Notes: generated by a model not told the origin, from the letters alone. Numbered from the stretch's first letter, positions 37,266-47,024 are shown. The stretch is 64,000 bases of DNA from Microcoleus sp. CAWBG506 (GCA_020883125.1 JAHREW010000024.1:1-64000); one strand, 5' to 3'. Translations and numbers: made by a program.

Positions 37266-39851
37266 ATGAGGTTATTTGGTTGGGTTTTTTTTAAGTGGAG
37301 TCGCAAGTCTCTGGCTGATGGGTTTTTCCTGTTGTTACTTGTGGGGGTGACGGTTGTAGTAACGTCTATTTATGTTTCTAGGGAATACACTTTTTATTGG
37401 TGGGATTATGCTGGTTATAATAATGCTACTGTCGAACTTGTTAATTCCTTTCGGGAATCGCCAGATCAGGCATTACGTGCAGTTATAGAATCGCTGGCTA
37501 AGGAGAAGAATCTTTTGATTTCGGTGCCTTTAGTGCCATTTTTGCTAGTGTTTGGTGATTCTCGGTTGAGTTATATTCTCAGTGTATCTCTGATTTATGT
37601 GTTGCCGTTTCGTTTGTTGTTGGGGGCGATTTCTGCTAAGCTAATTCCTTTCGATTCGCGCCTAGTGTTTTGGTCAACTGTAGCGATTAGTTTGCTGATT
37701 CCGATGAGTTGGATTCCGACTTTACGGGGATATTTGGATACTGGTGGTTGTGTTTTTTTAGCTTTGGCAATTTTAGTTTATCTGCATGATGTTAAGCTAA
37801 AATATTGGTGGCAAATTCTGTTGATTGGCGGTTCGCTGGCTATGGCGATTTTGTTTCGGCGACATTTTGCTTATAGTGCGATCGCATTTTTAGGTGCAGC
37901 AATTTTACAGGTTTTCATAGAGTTTATTATTTTATTAAAATCCCGTAGGGACACGGCATTGCCGTCTCCACAATCCCGTAGGGACACGGCATTGCCGTCT
38001 CCACAATCCGGTAGGGACACGGCATTGCCGTCTCCACAATCCCGTAGGGACACGGCATTGCCGTCTCCAAAATCCGGTAGGGACACGGCATTGCCGTCTC
38101 CAAAATCCCGTAGGGACACGGCATTGCCGTCTCCAAAATCCGGTAGGGACACGGCATTGCCGTCTCCAAAATCCCGTAGGGACACGGCATTGCCGTCTCC
38201 ACAATCCGGTAGGGACACGGCATTGCCGTCTCCACAATCCGGTAGGGACACGGCATTGCCGTCTCCAAAATCCGGTAGGGACACGGCATTGCCGTCTCCA
38301 AAATCCGGTAGGGACACGGCATTGCCGTCTCCAAAAGAGAAGGACACGGCATTGCCGTTTCCAAAAGAGAAGGACACGGCATTGCCGTTTCCCTACCAAT
38401 ATTTGTTTAAATCCGGTGTTAAATTGGGTTTAATCGCAGCAACTATCTTTGTGATATTAATACTGGTAGCGGGAGATTTCACTAGGAGTGCACTGACGGT
38501 TGATTATCGCAATTTGTATGTGGCTTGGAGTTTACCAGTTAATGATATTATAACTCGTTATGCGTCTTTTTACGGTTTGGGAACTTGGCTATTGGTAATG
38601 ATTGGTTTTTCGGCGGGAATTCTCACTAGAATACTGGTTCCGACGACGGCTATTTTTGTTTCCTTATTTGGGATTTTGTCGCTGATTGAATGGCTTTTGG
38701 TCTTGCGTTATGGCTATTTGCACTATACAATTCATATTACACCGATCGCACTTTTAGGATTATCGGCATTTTTTTGGACAACTTGGCTGACATTCCAAGG
38801 CAAAGTTCGATATTTGATGCTGGGTGTAGCTGGTTTGTATCTGACTGTGAATGCAGTTTTGGGGTTGATTCCGCTCAAATTTGATTTTTCTAGGCTGTTT
38901 GTGGCTAGTTTTGGGCCTTTAGTGCGATCGGACTACGGCGAAGTGGTAAAATTGGTTGAGTTTCTGAGAAAAATTGCGCCCAATCAGGAACCAATTTATA
39001 TTGCTGGTGCTTCTAATAGTTTTAATGCTAATATTCTTAAACAAGCTAACCGTAAGTTGAATCCGCCGGAGGGTTGGTGGAAATTAAACACTCTTGGTAG
39101 GCCATTAATTGACTCTCGCGATACTTACCCACTACCGGAGTTGTTGATGTCGCGATATGTGGTGGTTGCTACGCCTTTTCAGCAGGTGTTGCTGAGTGAT
39201 GAACAGGTTTTGCGCCCAGGGGAACAAGATGTTGTTAAAGTTGTCTATGATGCTTTTACTCAAAATTGGGAAATTTCCCGTGATTTTGAGCTTTTACCCG
39301 AACAGTTTCAGCTAGAAAATGGTGTCCTAGTCAGAGTTTACCGGAGAATGCACCCAAGTGCGATCGCGACAGCCATCAAAACCCTTCACGCTATGCAGCA
39401 GCAAATAGGCGAAAAACCAGGCACTCAATTAGATTGGATCAGCTTAAATCAGTCTGTTTACACCAGCCCTAATTATTCTGTTACCAAAGAACCTCATAAC
39501 TTATATCATATTGTAACTCATCCCAATATAAATTCCCAGAAAATTGATACATCTTTTTTATATTTAGGCTCCCTTTCCACAAAAAATACAATCTTAGGCA
39601 AACTTAATTTACCTAACAAACAATGTCAGGGAGTTTCCCTGCGGTTGACTTTGTGGAACAATCAAGGTAAATTAATCAACTCCAGTGAAACAGTTTATAA
39701 TTCAACTGCTTTACCCAAATTAAATCTCTTAATTGAGGGAAAAAATCCCAATTATTTACTCCTTGAGGTATTCAGTACCAATAAACAAGACTTAACCAAC
39801 CAATGTCAACTGGAAATTAACAATTTAGCCATATCAACTCAAAAAAGTTGA
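37266..39851 (+). CDS. large polytopic membrane protein with an expanded repeat tract
   Basis: About 861 residues from ATG 37266 (GTG 37254 is an alternative). There are roughly ten membrane helices, six before and about four after residue 390, and a soluble C-terminal domain of about 270 residues. The overall layout resembles GT-C/ArnT-type glycosyltransferases or glycan-assembly proteins, but no motif is decisive. Between helices, residues about 226-376 are an 11-residue repeat (SRRDTALPSPQ type, 12 copies, then two 10-residue ones) encoded by palindromic DNA repeats. The next membrane-protein gene starts 7 bases later. Confidence 0.7.
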   Translation: MRLFGWVFFKWSRKSLADGFFLLLLVGVTVVVTSIYVSREYTFYWWDYAGYNNATVELVNSFRESPDQALRAVIESLAKEKNLLISVPLVPFLLVFGDSRLSYILSVSLIYVLPFRLLLGAISAKLIPFDSRLVFWSTVAISLLIPMSWIPTLRGYLDTGGCVFLALAILVYLHDVKLKYWWQILLIGGSLAMAILFRRHFAYSAIAFLGAAILQVFIEFIILLKSRRDTALPSPQSRRDTALPSPQSGRDTALPSPQSRRDTALPSPKSGRDTALPSPKSRRDTALPSPKSGRDTALPSPKSRRDTALPSPQSGRDTALPSPQSGRDTALPSPKSGRDTALPSPKSGRDTALPSPKEKDTALPFPKEKDTALPFPYQYLFKSGVKLGLIAATIFVILILVAGDFTRSALTVDYRNLYVAWSLPVNDIITRYASFYGLGTWLLVMIGFSAGILTRILVPTTAIFVSLFGILSLIEWLLVLRYGYLHYTIHITPIALLGLSAFFWTTWLTFQGKVRYLMLGVAGLYLTVNAVLGLIPLKFDFSRLFVASFGPLVRSDYGEVVKLVEFLRKIAPNQEPIYIAGASNSFNANILKQANRKLNPPEGWWKLNTLGRPLIDSRDTYPLPELLMSRYVVVATPFQQVLLSDEQVLRPGEQDVVKVVYDAFTQNWEISRDFELLPEQFQLENGVLVRVYRRMHPSAIATAIKTLHAMQQQIGEKPGTQLDWISLNQSVYTSPNYSVTKEPHNLYHIVTHPNINSQKIDTSFLYLGSLSTKNTILGKLNLPNKQCQGVSLRLTLWNNQGKLINSSETVYNSTALPKLNLLIEGKNPNYLLLEVFSTNKQDLTNQCQLEINNLAISTQKS
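37941..38393. repeat. 33-bp palindrome-bearing tandem repeat within a coding sequence
   Basis: Twelve 33-bp units (tcccgtagggacacggcatt then gccgtctccaca/aa) are followed by one 30-bp and one 27-bp unit. Each contains the palindrome acggcattgccgt. Units differ at the third position (cccg or ccgg) and at the last codon (caa/aaa). All keep the host frame, and both strands are open in several frames. Confidence 0.95.
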
Positions 39852-39858
39852 ACCGCCA

Positions 39859-41703
39859 ATGCAGAAATCTCAAAAATCTAACTGGTATTTTAACTTATCC
39901 ATCTATACCTTTGTCATCATCGGTGCGTTGATAGCAACAGGCTATCAATTTCCCGTAGGAGGCAACTTTCCCGAACTGCCACAAATCCAACATCTCCTAA
40001 ATCCTGAACTCTATAAAAATGACTATCATGTTCAGGAAATGATTAAATTTAATCCTAGATATTACTATTATCATATCATTTATTTCTTGGCAAGTCTAGG
40101 GTTAAGTATTCCCTTAGTGCATTTTATTTATCAATTCCTAGCCTTTGGTTCAGTTGTCCTAGCTTGTCATGCCATTGTCAACATATATACTAAGGCAAAA
40201 CTGCCCGCAGCAGCCCTGACTTTTTTATGTTTAGCATCATCATTTACAGATGTTGGGAACACGCTGATATTTTCTACCAAATCCGTTCCCAGTACCTTTG
40301 CAATGGGTTTCGCAATCTGGGGAATTTACTTTAGTTTACGTCAGAAATGGCTGCCAGGATATTTCTGTTTTGGACTAGCTTGTTGGTTGCAATTTTTAGT
40401 TGGTTTGTTGCCGGGGTTAATGATGATGCCTGCGATCATTCTTGAATCTGTAAAACAGCGAAGGTTCAAACATCTAATTTTGGCGATCGCACTTTTAGCC
40501 ACAATGGCAAGTATCGTTTATTTACCGATGTTATTAACAGGTACTACCGGCACTCATACTATGAATAATGCCGAGTTTGTCTACATTCACGCAAAAATTC
40601 GCAATCCTCACCACATCCTCCCCTCCAATTGGAACGTTGGCAACAATTGGTTAAACTTTGTCTGTTTAATTAGTGGCGGTTTGCTTTGCATCAAAAATAC
40701 GAATACACTGCGAAAAGCCGAAAAAATTAACTTTTATATAGTTATTGCTACATCAATTTTTGCCTTAGTTTTAAATTATCTATTTGTCGAAGTTTACCCA
40801 GTGGCTTTAATTGCCAAACTCCAGTTAGCGAGAACAGTACCTTTTGCTCAAATAATGATATTCATTGCTGTTAGTTTGCTAGTCGATAGACTTTACCAAA
40901 AACAACAAATAGCGATGATTTTTTTACTGTTAATTATCTTCACTATACCCAACCGAGGCATTTTATTTCTAGCATTACTCATATTTTTATTGATTTCCCA
41001 AAACCCCAAATATACCCTTGCTAAACGCTACACTATTTTGCCCTGGATTTTTACCACAGTCACCTTGATTTTCAGCTTGATATATCCACTAACTAATTCA
41101 GGAGAAATAATAGAAAGGATAATTAGCATACCTGTTTTATTTTCAATTCTAGCGTTTCCCTTCATCTTAGAAAAAATTTCAATTTCGACAGCCATAAAAC
41201 AAGCAGCCACCTATCTATTAGCTTTGCTAACTACCAGCATTTTAGTTTTAGGAATAGCCGGAATTCTCCCCAAACCAATGTTAGATATATTTCAAACTAG
41301 AATTAATATCAATGCCATTCCCCAAGACGACTTAAACCAATTAGCCCTACGGTTCTCAAAAACTAGCAGTCAAGATGCACTGGTATTAATTCCACCCTCT
41401 GTCACCAGTTTTCAATACTTTTCCCAAAGAGCAATTGTAGTCAACTTCAAGAACTTTCCCTTGACAGAAACAGGTATCAAAGAATGGCAAAATCGCATGG
41501 AAAGCGTGTTAGGAGTCCCCTTGAATCCGCAAATGATTTGGGGAGGAAATGACTTATTCAGCCGCCGCAATAGCAGCGATTTAGTCGAAGTTGCTAGAAA
41601 ATACCACGCTGATTATATCCTAACTCGTAGTGACTGGCATCCCAATATTCAAGGGGAAATCACAGACAAACAAGGCAAATGGATACTGTATAAAATTAGG
41701 TAA
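39859..41703 (+). CDS. polytopic membrane protein of unknown function
   Basis: A 614-residue protein with about twelve hydrophobic helices and a C-terminal soluble part of about 110 residues (QDALVLIPPSVTSFQYFSQRAIVVNFK...). The luminal N-terminal NPELYKNDYHVQEMIKFNPRYYYYHIIYFLA region and conserved FSTKSVPSTFAMGFAIWG string look like GT-C-type or DUF6798-like proteins. I cannot assign it firmly. It follows the previous membrane gene by 7 bases, so the two form an operon in the polysaccharide region. Confidence 0.7.
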   Translation: MQKSQKSNWYFNLSIYTFVIIGALIATGYQFPVGGNFPELPQIQHLLNPELYKNDYHVQEMIKFNPRYYYYHIIYFLASLGLSIPLVHFIYQFLAFGSVVLACHAIVNIYTKAKLPAAALTFLCLASSFTDVGNTLIFSTKSVPSTFAMGFAIWGIYFSLRQKWLPGYFCFGLACWLQFLVGLLPGLMMMPAIILESVKQRRFKHLILAIALLATMASIVYLPMLLTGTTGTHTMNNAEFVYIHAKIRNPHHILPSNWNVGNNWLNFVCLISGGLLCIKNTNTLRKAEKINFYIVIATSIFALVLNYLFVEVYPVALIAKLQLARTVPFAQIMIFIAVSLLVDRLYQKQQIAMIFLLLIIFTIPNRGILFLALLIFLLISQNPKYTLAKRYTILPWIFTTVTLIFSLIYPLTNSGEIIERIISIPVLFSILAFPFILEKISISTAIKQAATYLLALLTTSILVLGIAGILPKPMLDIFQTRININAIPQDDLNQLALRFSKTSSQDALVLIPPSVTSFQYFSQRAIVVNFKNFPLTETGIKEWQNRMESVLGVPLNPQMIWGGNDLFSRRNSSDLVEVARKYHADYILTRSDWHPNIQGEITDKQGKWILYKIR

Positions 41704-41777
41704 TGGGGAATTGGGATTGTGGTACAGGTATCTTGGCTGTGATTTATAGGGCTGAAAAATTTGCTATTATGACATTT

Positions 41778-41818
41778 CTCTTCTTCCTTCTTCCTTCTTC
41801 CTTCTTCCTTCTTCCTTC
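41778..41818. repeat. CTTCTTC/CTTCCTT microsatellite
   Basis: A run of cttccttctt units at the convergent junction between two genes. It ends at the stop codon of the GT2 gene. Confidence 0.85.
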
Positions 41819-42791
41819 AAATATCAATATCAGAATCATCAATAATTTCACAAATCTGCTTATCCACATAATCAGCATCGACATTTCGCGCCATCAACTC
41901 CGCCAAAATACCCAACGAAATCAACTGTACCGACAGGATTGTACACAAAATACCAAAAAATAACAAAGGTCGATTCCCGATCGGACCAAAATTCATCCCT
42001 CCCAAATTCAAAAACCAAATCACAATCAAATAACTCAGTGAAACAGTCCCAATCAAGCCAAAAAACAACCCTAAACCCCCAAACAAATGACCCGGTTTCT
42101 GTAAATAATGCGTCGTCGCCAACACCGTCAACAAGTCCAGAAAACCCCGTGCATAACGTTCCCAGCCATAATTAGATTTTCCATGTTTGCGGGAATGGTG
42201 TTCGACAACCACTTCCCCAATTTTAAAACCCAAATTGTTGGCTAAAGCCGGAATGTAGCGGTGCAATTCTCCGTACAATTTAATAGATGCTAAAACTTCC
42301 TGGCGATAAGCTTTAAAACCGCAATTCATATCGTGCATTTGTACGCCAGTTACCAAACACGCCACCGCATTAAACAACTTGGAAGGTAAAGTTTTAGAAA
42401 TGGGATCGTTCCGCTGTTTTCGCCAACCCGAAACTAAATCAAATCCCAATTCCAAATGGTCTAAAAATCTGGGTATTTCCGCGGGATCGTCCTGAAGATC
42501 CGCATCTAGAGTAAAGATGATTCTGCCTGATGAATTGCGAAATCCGGCGGCAAGGGCGGCCGATTTGCCAAAGTTGCGACGCAGTTTAATGGCTTTAATT
42601 AGTTTGGGATTATTGCTGGCTAAATCTATGATTTCTCGCCAAGAATAGTCGCGACTACCGTCGTCTATGAAAATTACTTCGTAATTGTCTATTCTGGTTT
42701 GGGTCATCACAATTTGGATTTTTTCAAACAGCAATTTTAGGGTTGCTTCTTCGTTGTGAACGGGGATGACGAAAGTGAGGTGTTTTTGCAT
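41817..42791 (-). CDS. family 2 glycosyltransferase, DPM1/GtrB type
   Basis: A 324-residue membrane-linked glycosyltransferase: VIPVHNEEATL (9-19), IDDGSRDYSW (42-51), the DXD motif D96-A-D98 in FTLDADLQDDP, and two C-terminal membrane helices (about 232-258 and 270-295). Members transfer hexoses to polyprenyl phosphate. The polyprenyl-phosphate sugar may feed the neighbouring large membrane glycosyltransferase-like proteins. Confidence 0.88.
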   Translation of the reverse strand: MQKHLTFVIPVHNEEATLKLLFEKIQIVMTQTRIDNYEVIFIDDGSRDYSWREIIDLASNNPKLIKAIKLRRNFGKSAALAAGFRNSSGRIIFTLDADLQDDPAEIPRFLDHLELGFDLVSGWRKQRNDPISKTLPSKLFNAVACLVTGVQMHDMNCGFKAYRQEVLASIKLYGELHRYIPALANNLGFKIGEVVVEHHSRKHGKSNYGWERYARGFLDLLTVLATTHYLQKPGHLFGGLGLFFGLIGTVSLSYLIVIWFLNLGGMNFGPIGNRPLLFFGILCTILSVQLISLGILAELMARNVDADYVDKQICEIIDDSDIDI

Positions 42792-42800
42792 ATTTTTTTT

Positions 42801-42998
42801 ACCGCAGAGGGCGCAGAGGGCGCAGAGAGGGAGGTTTGAGATGGTTTTTTGGGTTGGTTTTTACTTTTTATTGATGGTTTGTGAATTTCTTAGGGTTTCT
42901 TTTTTTTTACCGCAGAGGGCGCAGAGGGCGCAGAGAGGGAGGTTTGAGATGTTTTTTTTGGGTTGGTTTTTACTTTTTATTGATGGTTTGTGAATTTC
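42801..42998. repeat. about 109-bp tandem duplication including the 3' end of a gene
   Basis: Copies at 42801-42889 and 42909-42998, each starting accgcagagggcgcagaggg and ending gatggtttgtgaatttc. The second copy contains the last eight codons and stop of the membrane-protein gene at 42970-44733. The first copy therefore repeats that gene's tail (NSQTINKK and stop) outside the gene. Confidence 0.9.
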
Positions 42999-44733
42999 GT
43001 AGGGCTACCCAGCCTTGGCGGTTTTTGAATGATGCGTAGGCTGTTAAGAATTTGTCGGTTGGTGATGTCTGAATGTAGCCTCTCCAAGCTGCGGATGCGT
43101 AGGATGGGCCAAATAAATTAACTAAATCGGGGCGGGGGAATCCTGACATGGCGAAACCTCTAACTACATTTTCTTGGTTGAGGATGGCTATACATTTTAC
43201 ATTGTTTTCTGGGTCTCCTATCCAGCCAATTACTCTGCCGGCACTGGGTGCAAGTTTTGTGACTATATCAAAGTATCCTGGTACTCCGTCTTTGGGGGCT
43301 GATAGTAAGTTGGGATCTATTTTTGTATCTAGTGTTGCACAGAAGTTGTGTTGTTTAATGTCTCGGTTAAATGGCACTAAATTATGAATTTTTAAGGCAT
43401 CAATTAAGCCGATGAAAGCGGCTGGTCTGTTGCCTACTTTTTGTTTAATTAAGGTGACATCGGTGATGCCTAATTGTAATGATAATGCGACTAGGGGTTG
43501 ATAGGTTGCTCTCTGGGCGATCGCACTTGCTATGTCTCCTCCCACGCTGTACATTAATACGATCGCTATTGTGGTGATTCCTAACAGCGATGTCAGCCAA
43601 CGTGTTTGGATTCTGGGAGTTAGTTCTGATTGGCGTACCCACAATACCGTGAGGACAATTGTACTCATCCAAAATAGTGCCGGCAGTGTGGCGTAGCGGG
43701 AAGCGGTGGCTTGTTCGACTCCAAATCCCGATCGACTAACGGCGGCCATTAACGCCGTTTGCAAGGTGTAAATCTGGATTGATAGCCAAGGTAGCCACTC
43801 GGTGCGATCGCTCTTTTTACCAAACAACCAATAACCAACAAAACTCGTTACAGCTATCAAACCAATGATGCCAATAATTGAGGCTATCGCAATATTTTCG
43901 CTAAAAATTCCGCCTAAATAAGTAGGAATATATTCAATAAATTTCAGCGGGTTTATTTTGGTTAAAGAAGGGTGATGATCGGGGGTTTTATAAGTCAAGA
44001 AATAAGTCCCAATCACCGCAATAGAAACACCAAAATACAAATAAATAACTTGTCTAGGAAAGCGCAACACCATAGCAGCAGCACACAAGATTGGCCACAA
44101 AGCTAAAGGAGTGCTGTAACTAATACAACCTAAAATACCAAAAATAATGCTACCAATTACCCACTTATCTTGTAACGAGGATAAGGAGGGCGGGGACACC
44201 GCCCCTACGGACAAATTTTTCGCATAGGATTGCAAACAAAATATCGCACAAATTACAAATAAATTAGCAATTATCCAATGTACACCGCTAAATCCCCGCA
44301 TCCAATTATGAGCCGCTGCGGGAGTAAAATTAAAAATAGAAATAGCCACTATAATGAAGATAAATTGCACCGGAAAACGGCTCAAATTAAAGGGTAGCAA
44401 AGCGATTAATACGTGGCACTGGATTAAAGCCAAAAACCAGGCAAATACACACAAACCGATATTTGAACCTTGGGTAATAACTATATTCCAGGCATAGATA
44501 ATTGCTGGAATCAAGACAAAATGCTCGTTGGCGCGAAAGATCCAATTCAAAGGATTAGTGGCAAAACCATCGACTGAATAGAAATTCCATGTCATCCACC
44601 AATAGTCAAAATTAGATAAATCTCCGGCTTGCGATATCAGGTACAAAATATAGGAAGCTGGTATGATAATCCCTAGAACTGATGCACCAATTAAAACATA
44701 TTGTGGCTGGAATTTCATCGGATTTTGAAACAC
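42970..44733 (-). CDS. polytopic membrane protein of unknown function
   Basis: A 587-residue membrane protein with about eleven helices and a C-terminal soluble domain (about residues 430-587). It resembles integral proteins of polysaccharide loci that lack clear motifs. A short segment (NLSVGAVSPPSLSS, about residues 173-186) is encoded by a GC-rich repeat at 44186-44209, in a loop between helices and in frame. It lies between the GT2 gene and rfbD on the same strand. Confidence 0.68.
   Translation of the reverse strand: MFQNPMKFQPQYVLIGASVLGIIIPASYILYLISQAGDLSNFDYWWMTWNFYSVDGFATNPLNWIFRANEHFVLIPAIIYAWNIVITQGSNIGLCVFAWFLALIQCHVLIALLPFNLSRFPVQFIFIIVAISIFNFTPAAAHNWMRGFSGVHWIIANLFVICAIFCLQSYAKNLSVGAVSPPSLSSLQDKWVIGSIIFGILGCISYSTPLALWPILCAAAMVLRFPRQVIYLYFGVSIAVIGTYFLTYKTPDHHPSLTKINPLKFIEYIPTYLGGIFSENIAIASIIGIIGLIAVTSFVGYWLFGKKSDRTEWLPWLSIQIYTLQTALMAAVSRSGFGVEQATASRYATLPALFWMSTIVLTVLWVRQSELTPRIQTRWLTSLLGITTIAIVLMYSVGGDIASAIAQRATYQPLVALSLQLGITDVTLIKQKVGNRPAAFIGLIDALKIHNLVPFNRDIKQHNFCATLDTKIDPNLLSAPKDGVPGYFDIVTKLAPSAGRVIGWIGDPENNVKCIAILNQENVVRGFAMSGFPRPDLVNLFGPSYASAAWRGYIQTSPTDKFLTAYASFKNRQGWVALRNSQTINKK
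44186..44209. repeat. GC-rich repeat inside a membrane-protein gene (in frame)
   Basis: The core gagggcggggacaccgcccc plus tacg is an imperfect palindrome related to the repeats at 4955-5006 and 35330-35382. Confidence 0.75.
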
Positions 44734-44872
44734 AAATGGTGTTGACTTAGGGCTTGACTATTTCATTCTCTGTAGGGGCAATCCCCCCTGGTTGCCCTGT
44801 TGTCGGCTGGTGGGTGGGGGTAGGGGTAGGCACGCACCATCCACTACCCTACCACACTCGCCCCCTCAATGT

Positions 44873-45745
44873 TTATTTGACTTCTCTTGTCAGCATTTGC
44901 CGGAGGGATTCCCGCCAATAGGGAGGATAGGTGCCGAGAATTCCTGATATTTTCACAGGTGAAAGCACAGAAAAAGCCGGACGTTTTGCAGGTGTTGGAT
45001 ATTCCGCTGTTGTAATCGGAATTACCCGCTTAATTTTTAGGGGAAAGCCCAGTTTTTCTGCTTCTTCAAAAATGGCGATCGCAAAATCATACCAACTACA
45101 AACTCCGCTGTTTGTATATTGGTAAGTTCCGAAAATTTCTGGTTGAATCTCAGGAATTATCTGGGAAATTCCCGCAGCTAAATCTCCTGTCCAAGTAGGA
45201 CTTCCGATCTGATCGGCGACTACTCGAATTTCTTCCCTGTCTTTTCCCAGCCTCAGCATGGTTTTGACAAAATTACCTTTGCCACCGTTGCCATAAACCC
45301 AGGCTGTTCTAATAATAATATGCCGATTTCCGGCTTGTCTAATTGCTTCTTCACCAGCTAATTTTGACTTGCCGTAACTGCCCAGGGGATTGGTAGAATC
45401 TGTTTCTCGATAAGGATAACCCTGGCTGCCATCAAATACATAATCCGTGGAAATATGAATCAATGTTGCTCCCAGTTTTTCGCATTCTTCGGCAATAATA
45501 CCAGGGGCGATGCCGTTGACAGCCTGTGCTAATTCTGGTTCGCTTTCTGCTTTGTCTACAGCAGTGTAAGCACCCGCATTGACAACTAAATGCGGTTGAA
45601 TTTCAGCTATTGCTTGACGAATAGTTTCGGGTTGGGATAAGTCGAGACGAGCGCGATCGACTCCAATTACCTCTCCCGAAGATAATAAAATTGGGTGCAA
45701 TTCTTGAGCGAGTTGTCCGCTACCACCTGTCAGTAAGATTTTCAT
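44873..45745 (-). CDS. rfbD: dTDP-4-dehydrorhamnose reductase
   Basis: A 290-residue SDR-type reductase making dTDP-L-rhamnose. GGSGQLAQEL (7-16) is the nucleotide loop, then VNAGAYTAVDKAES, ISTDYVFDG and catalytic Y-x-x-x-K in SYGKSKLAGE. Its start lies 3 bases after the stop of rfbC in an evident operon. rfbA and rfbB are not in this window. Confidence 0.94.
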   Translation of the reverse strand: MKILLTGGSGQLAQELHPILLSSGEVIGVDRARLDLSQPETIRQAIAEIQPHLVVNAGAYTAVDKAESEPELAQAVNGIAPGIIAEECEKLGATLIHISTDYVFDGSQGYPYRETDSTNPLGSYGKSKLAGEEAIRQAGNRHIIIRTAWVYGNGGKGNFVKTMLRLGKDREEIRVVADQIGSPTWTGDLAAGISQIIPEIQPEIFGTYQYTNSGVCSWYDFAIAIFEEAEKLGFPLKIKRVIPITTAEYPTPAKRPAFSVLSPVKISGILGTYPPYWRESLRQMLTREVK

Positions 45746-45748
45746 TAT

Positions 45749-46294
45749 CTAAAACACTTGAGCTCTTTTCAATGTTTGTCCGGCTTTGTCTTTAGCTGAT
45801 AAAATTGGTTTGGCACCATCCAGCGGCCAATCGATCGCCAAATCTGGGTCATTCCACAGGATACACCGCTCGTGACTTGGTGCATAGTAGTCCGTAGTTT
45901 TGTACAAAACTTCCGCAGTCTCAGAAACCACTAAAAAACCGTGAGCAAATCCCGCCGGCACCCAAAGTTGCTGCTTATTTTCAGCACTCAGCATACACCC
46001 CACCCATTGTCCAAAAGTCGGCGAGCTTTTTCTAATATCCACAGCGACATCAAAGATTTCTCCACTCACTACCCGCAGTAATTTGCCTTGAGGCTGCTGC
46101 ATTTGGTAGTGCAATCCGCGCAGCACATTTTTTGAGGATTTGGAATGATTGTCTTGAACAAAATCTGCCGTCACACCAGTTTTTTCTCCAAAAGCTTTGT
46201 GATTAAAACTCTCAAGAAAGAAACCGCGATCGTCTCCGAAAATTTTCGGCTCAATTATCAAAACTTCCGGTATTTCGGTAGATATAACGTTCAT
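45749..46294 (-). CDS. rfbC: dTDP-4-dehydrorhamnose 3,5-epimerase
   Basis: A 181-residue cupin-fold epimerase from ATG 46294 (MNVISTEIPEVLIIEPKIFGDDRGFF). A longer frame starts at 46321. The catalytic histidine is in VLRGLHYQ, the lysine in PQGKLLRV and the tyrosine in EVLYKTTDYY. Together with rfbD it completes the last two steps of dTDP-rhamnose synthesis for surface glycans. Confidence 0.94.
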   Translation of the reverse strand: MNVISTEIPEVLIIEPKIFGDDRGFFLESFNHKAFGEKTGVTADFVQDNHSKSSKNVLRGLHYQMQQPQGKLLRVVSGEIFDVAVDIRKSSPTFGQWVGCMLSAENKQQLWVPAGFAHGFLVVSETAEVLYKTTDYYAPSHERCILWNDPDLAIDWPLDGAKPILSAKDKAGQTLKRAQVF

Positions 46295-46343
46295 AATTGC
46301 CTGGGATAGTGATAAAGTCATACTTACTGAATACTATCTTACT

Positions 46344-47024
46344 ATGAAAGCTGACGGATATCTCAAAAAATTGTACGCTAATCGATTTGATTCCAGACAG
46401 ATGGAAGCTAAGGTATTGCTTTGGAAAGTATTGATTGACGAGTTTTTACAAAAATATGTTCCCTCCCAATCATCTATTTTAGATATTGGTGGGGGCTACT
46501 GCGAGTTTATAAATCAGATTCGGGCAGATAAAAAATGCTTAATTGACCTCAATCCTGATTCAAAAATATTTGCTAATCCTGATATTGAAGTGATGAATAT
46601 TGATGTTTTAAATTTGGGCGATCGCCCTTTGTTTTCCGAACAGTTTGACCGCATTTTTATCTCTAATTTTTTTGAACATTTGAATAATAAAGAACAATTA
46701 GTCCAAATTATTTCATTTTGCTTTGATTCTCTCAAGTCCAACGGTTCTCTTTTGGTTATTCAGCCAAATTTCAAATATTCTTACAGGGAATACTACGATT
46801 TTATTGACCATCAATTACCGATTACGCACTTATCGCTGCAAGAGCTTTTAGAAACTGTGGGTTTTCAAATAGATCTAATGATACCTAGATTTTTACCATT
46901 TTCTACTAAAGGTAGACCAGCCTCGCCGTTGCTTTTGAAAATTTACTTGAAACTGCCTTTTTTATGGCAGTTTTTGGGAGGGCAAATGTTTGTAAAAGCA
47001 TCGAAAAAATCCCTCGGCGGTTGA
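46344..47024 (+). CDS. class I SAM-dependent methyltransferase
   Basis: A 226-residue methyltransferase: SILDIGGGYCEFINQ is motif I (about 46-60), IFISNFFEHLNNKEQL is the motif II/III region and LLVIQPNFKYSYREYYDF follows, a layout seen in glycan or lipid methyltransferases. The acceptor is unknown. It is divergent from rfbC, sharing a short 49-base promoter region, which supports a role in the same polysaccharide. Confidence 0.82.
   Translation: MKADGYLKKLYANRFDSRQMEAKVLLWKVLIDEFLQKYVPSQSSILDIGGGYCEFINQIRADKKCLIDLNPDSKIFANPDIEVMNIDVLNLGDRPLFSEQFDRIFISNFFEHLNNKEQLVQIISFCFDSLKSNGSLLVIQPNFKYSYREYYDFIDHQLPITHLSLQELLETVGFQIDLMIPRFLPFSTKGRPASPLLLKIYLKLPFLWQFLGGQMFVKASKKSLGG

Noticed and set aside
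37871-38399. Long minus-strand open frames (DGNAVSLPDFG-type and CRVPTGFWRRQ-type repeats).
   Set aside because: They are reverse readings of the 33-bp repeat array and have no unique protein sequence.
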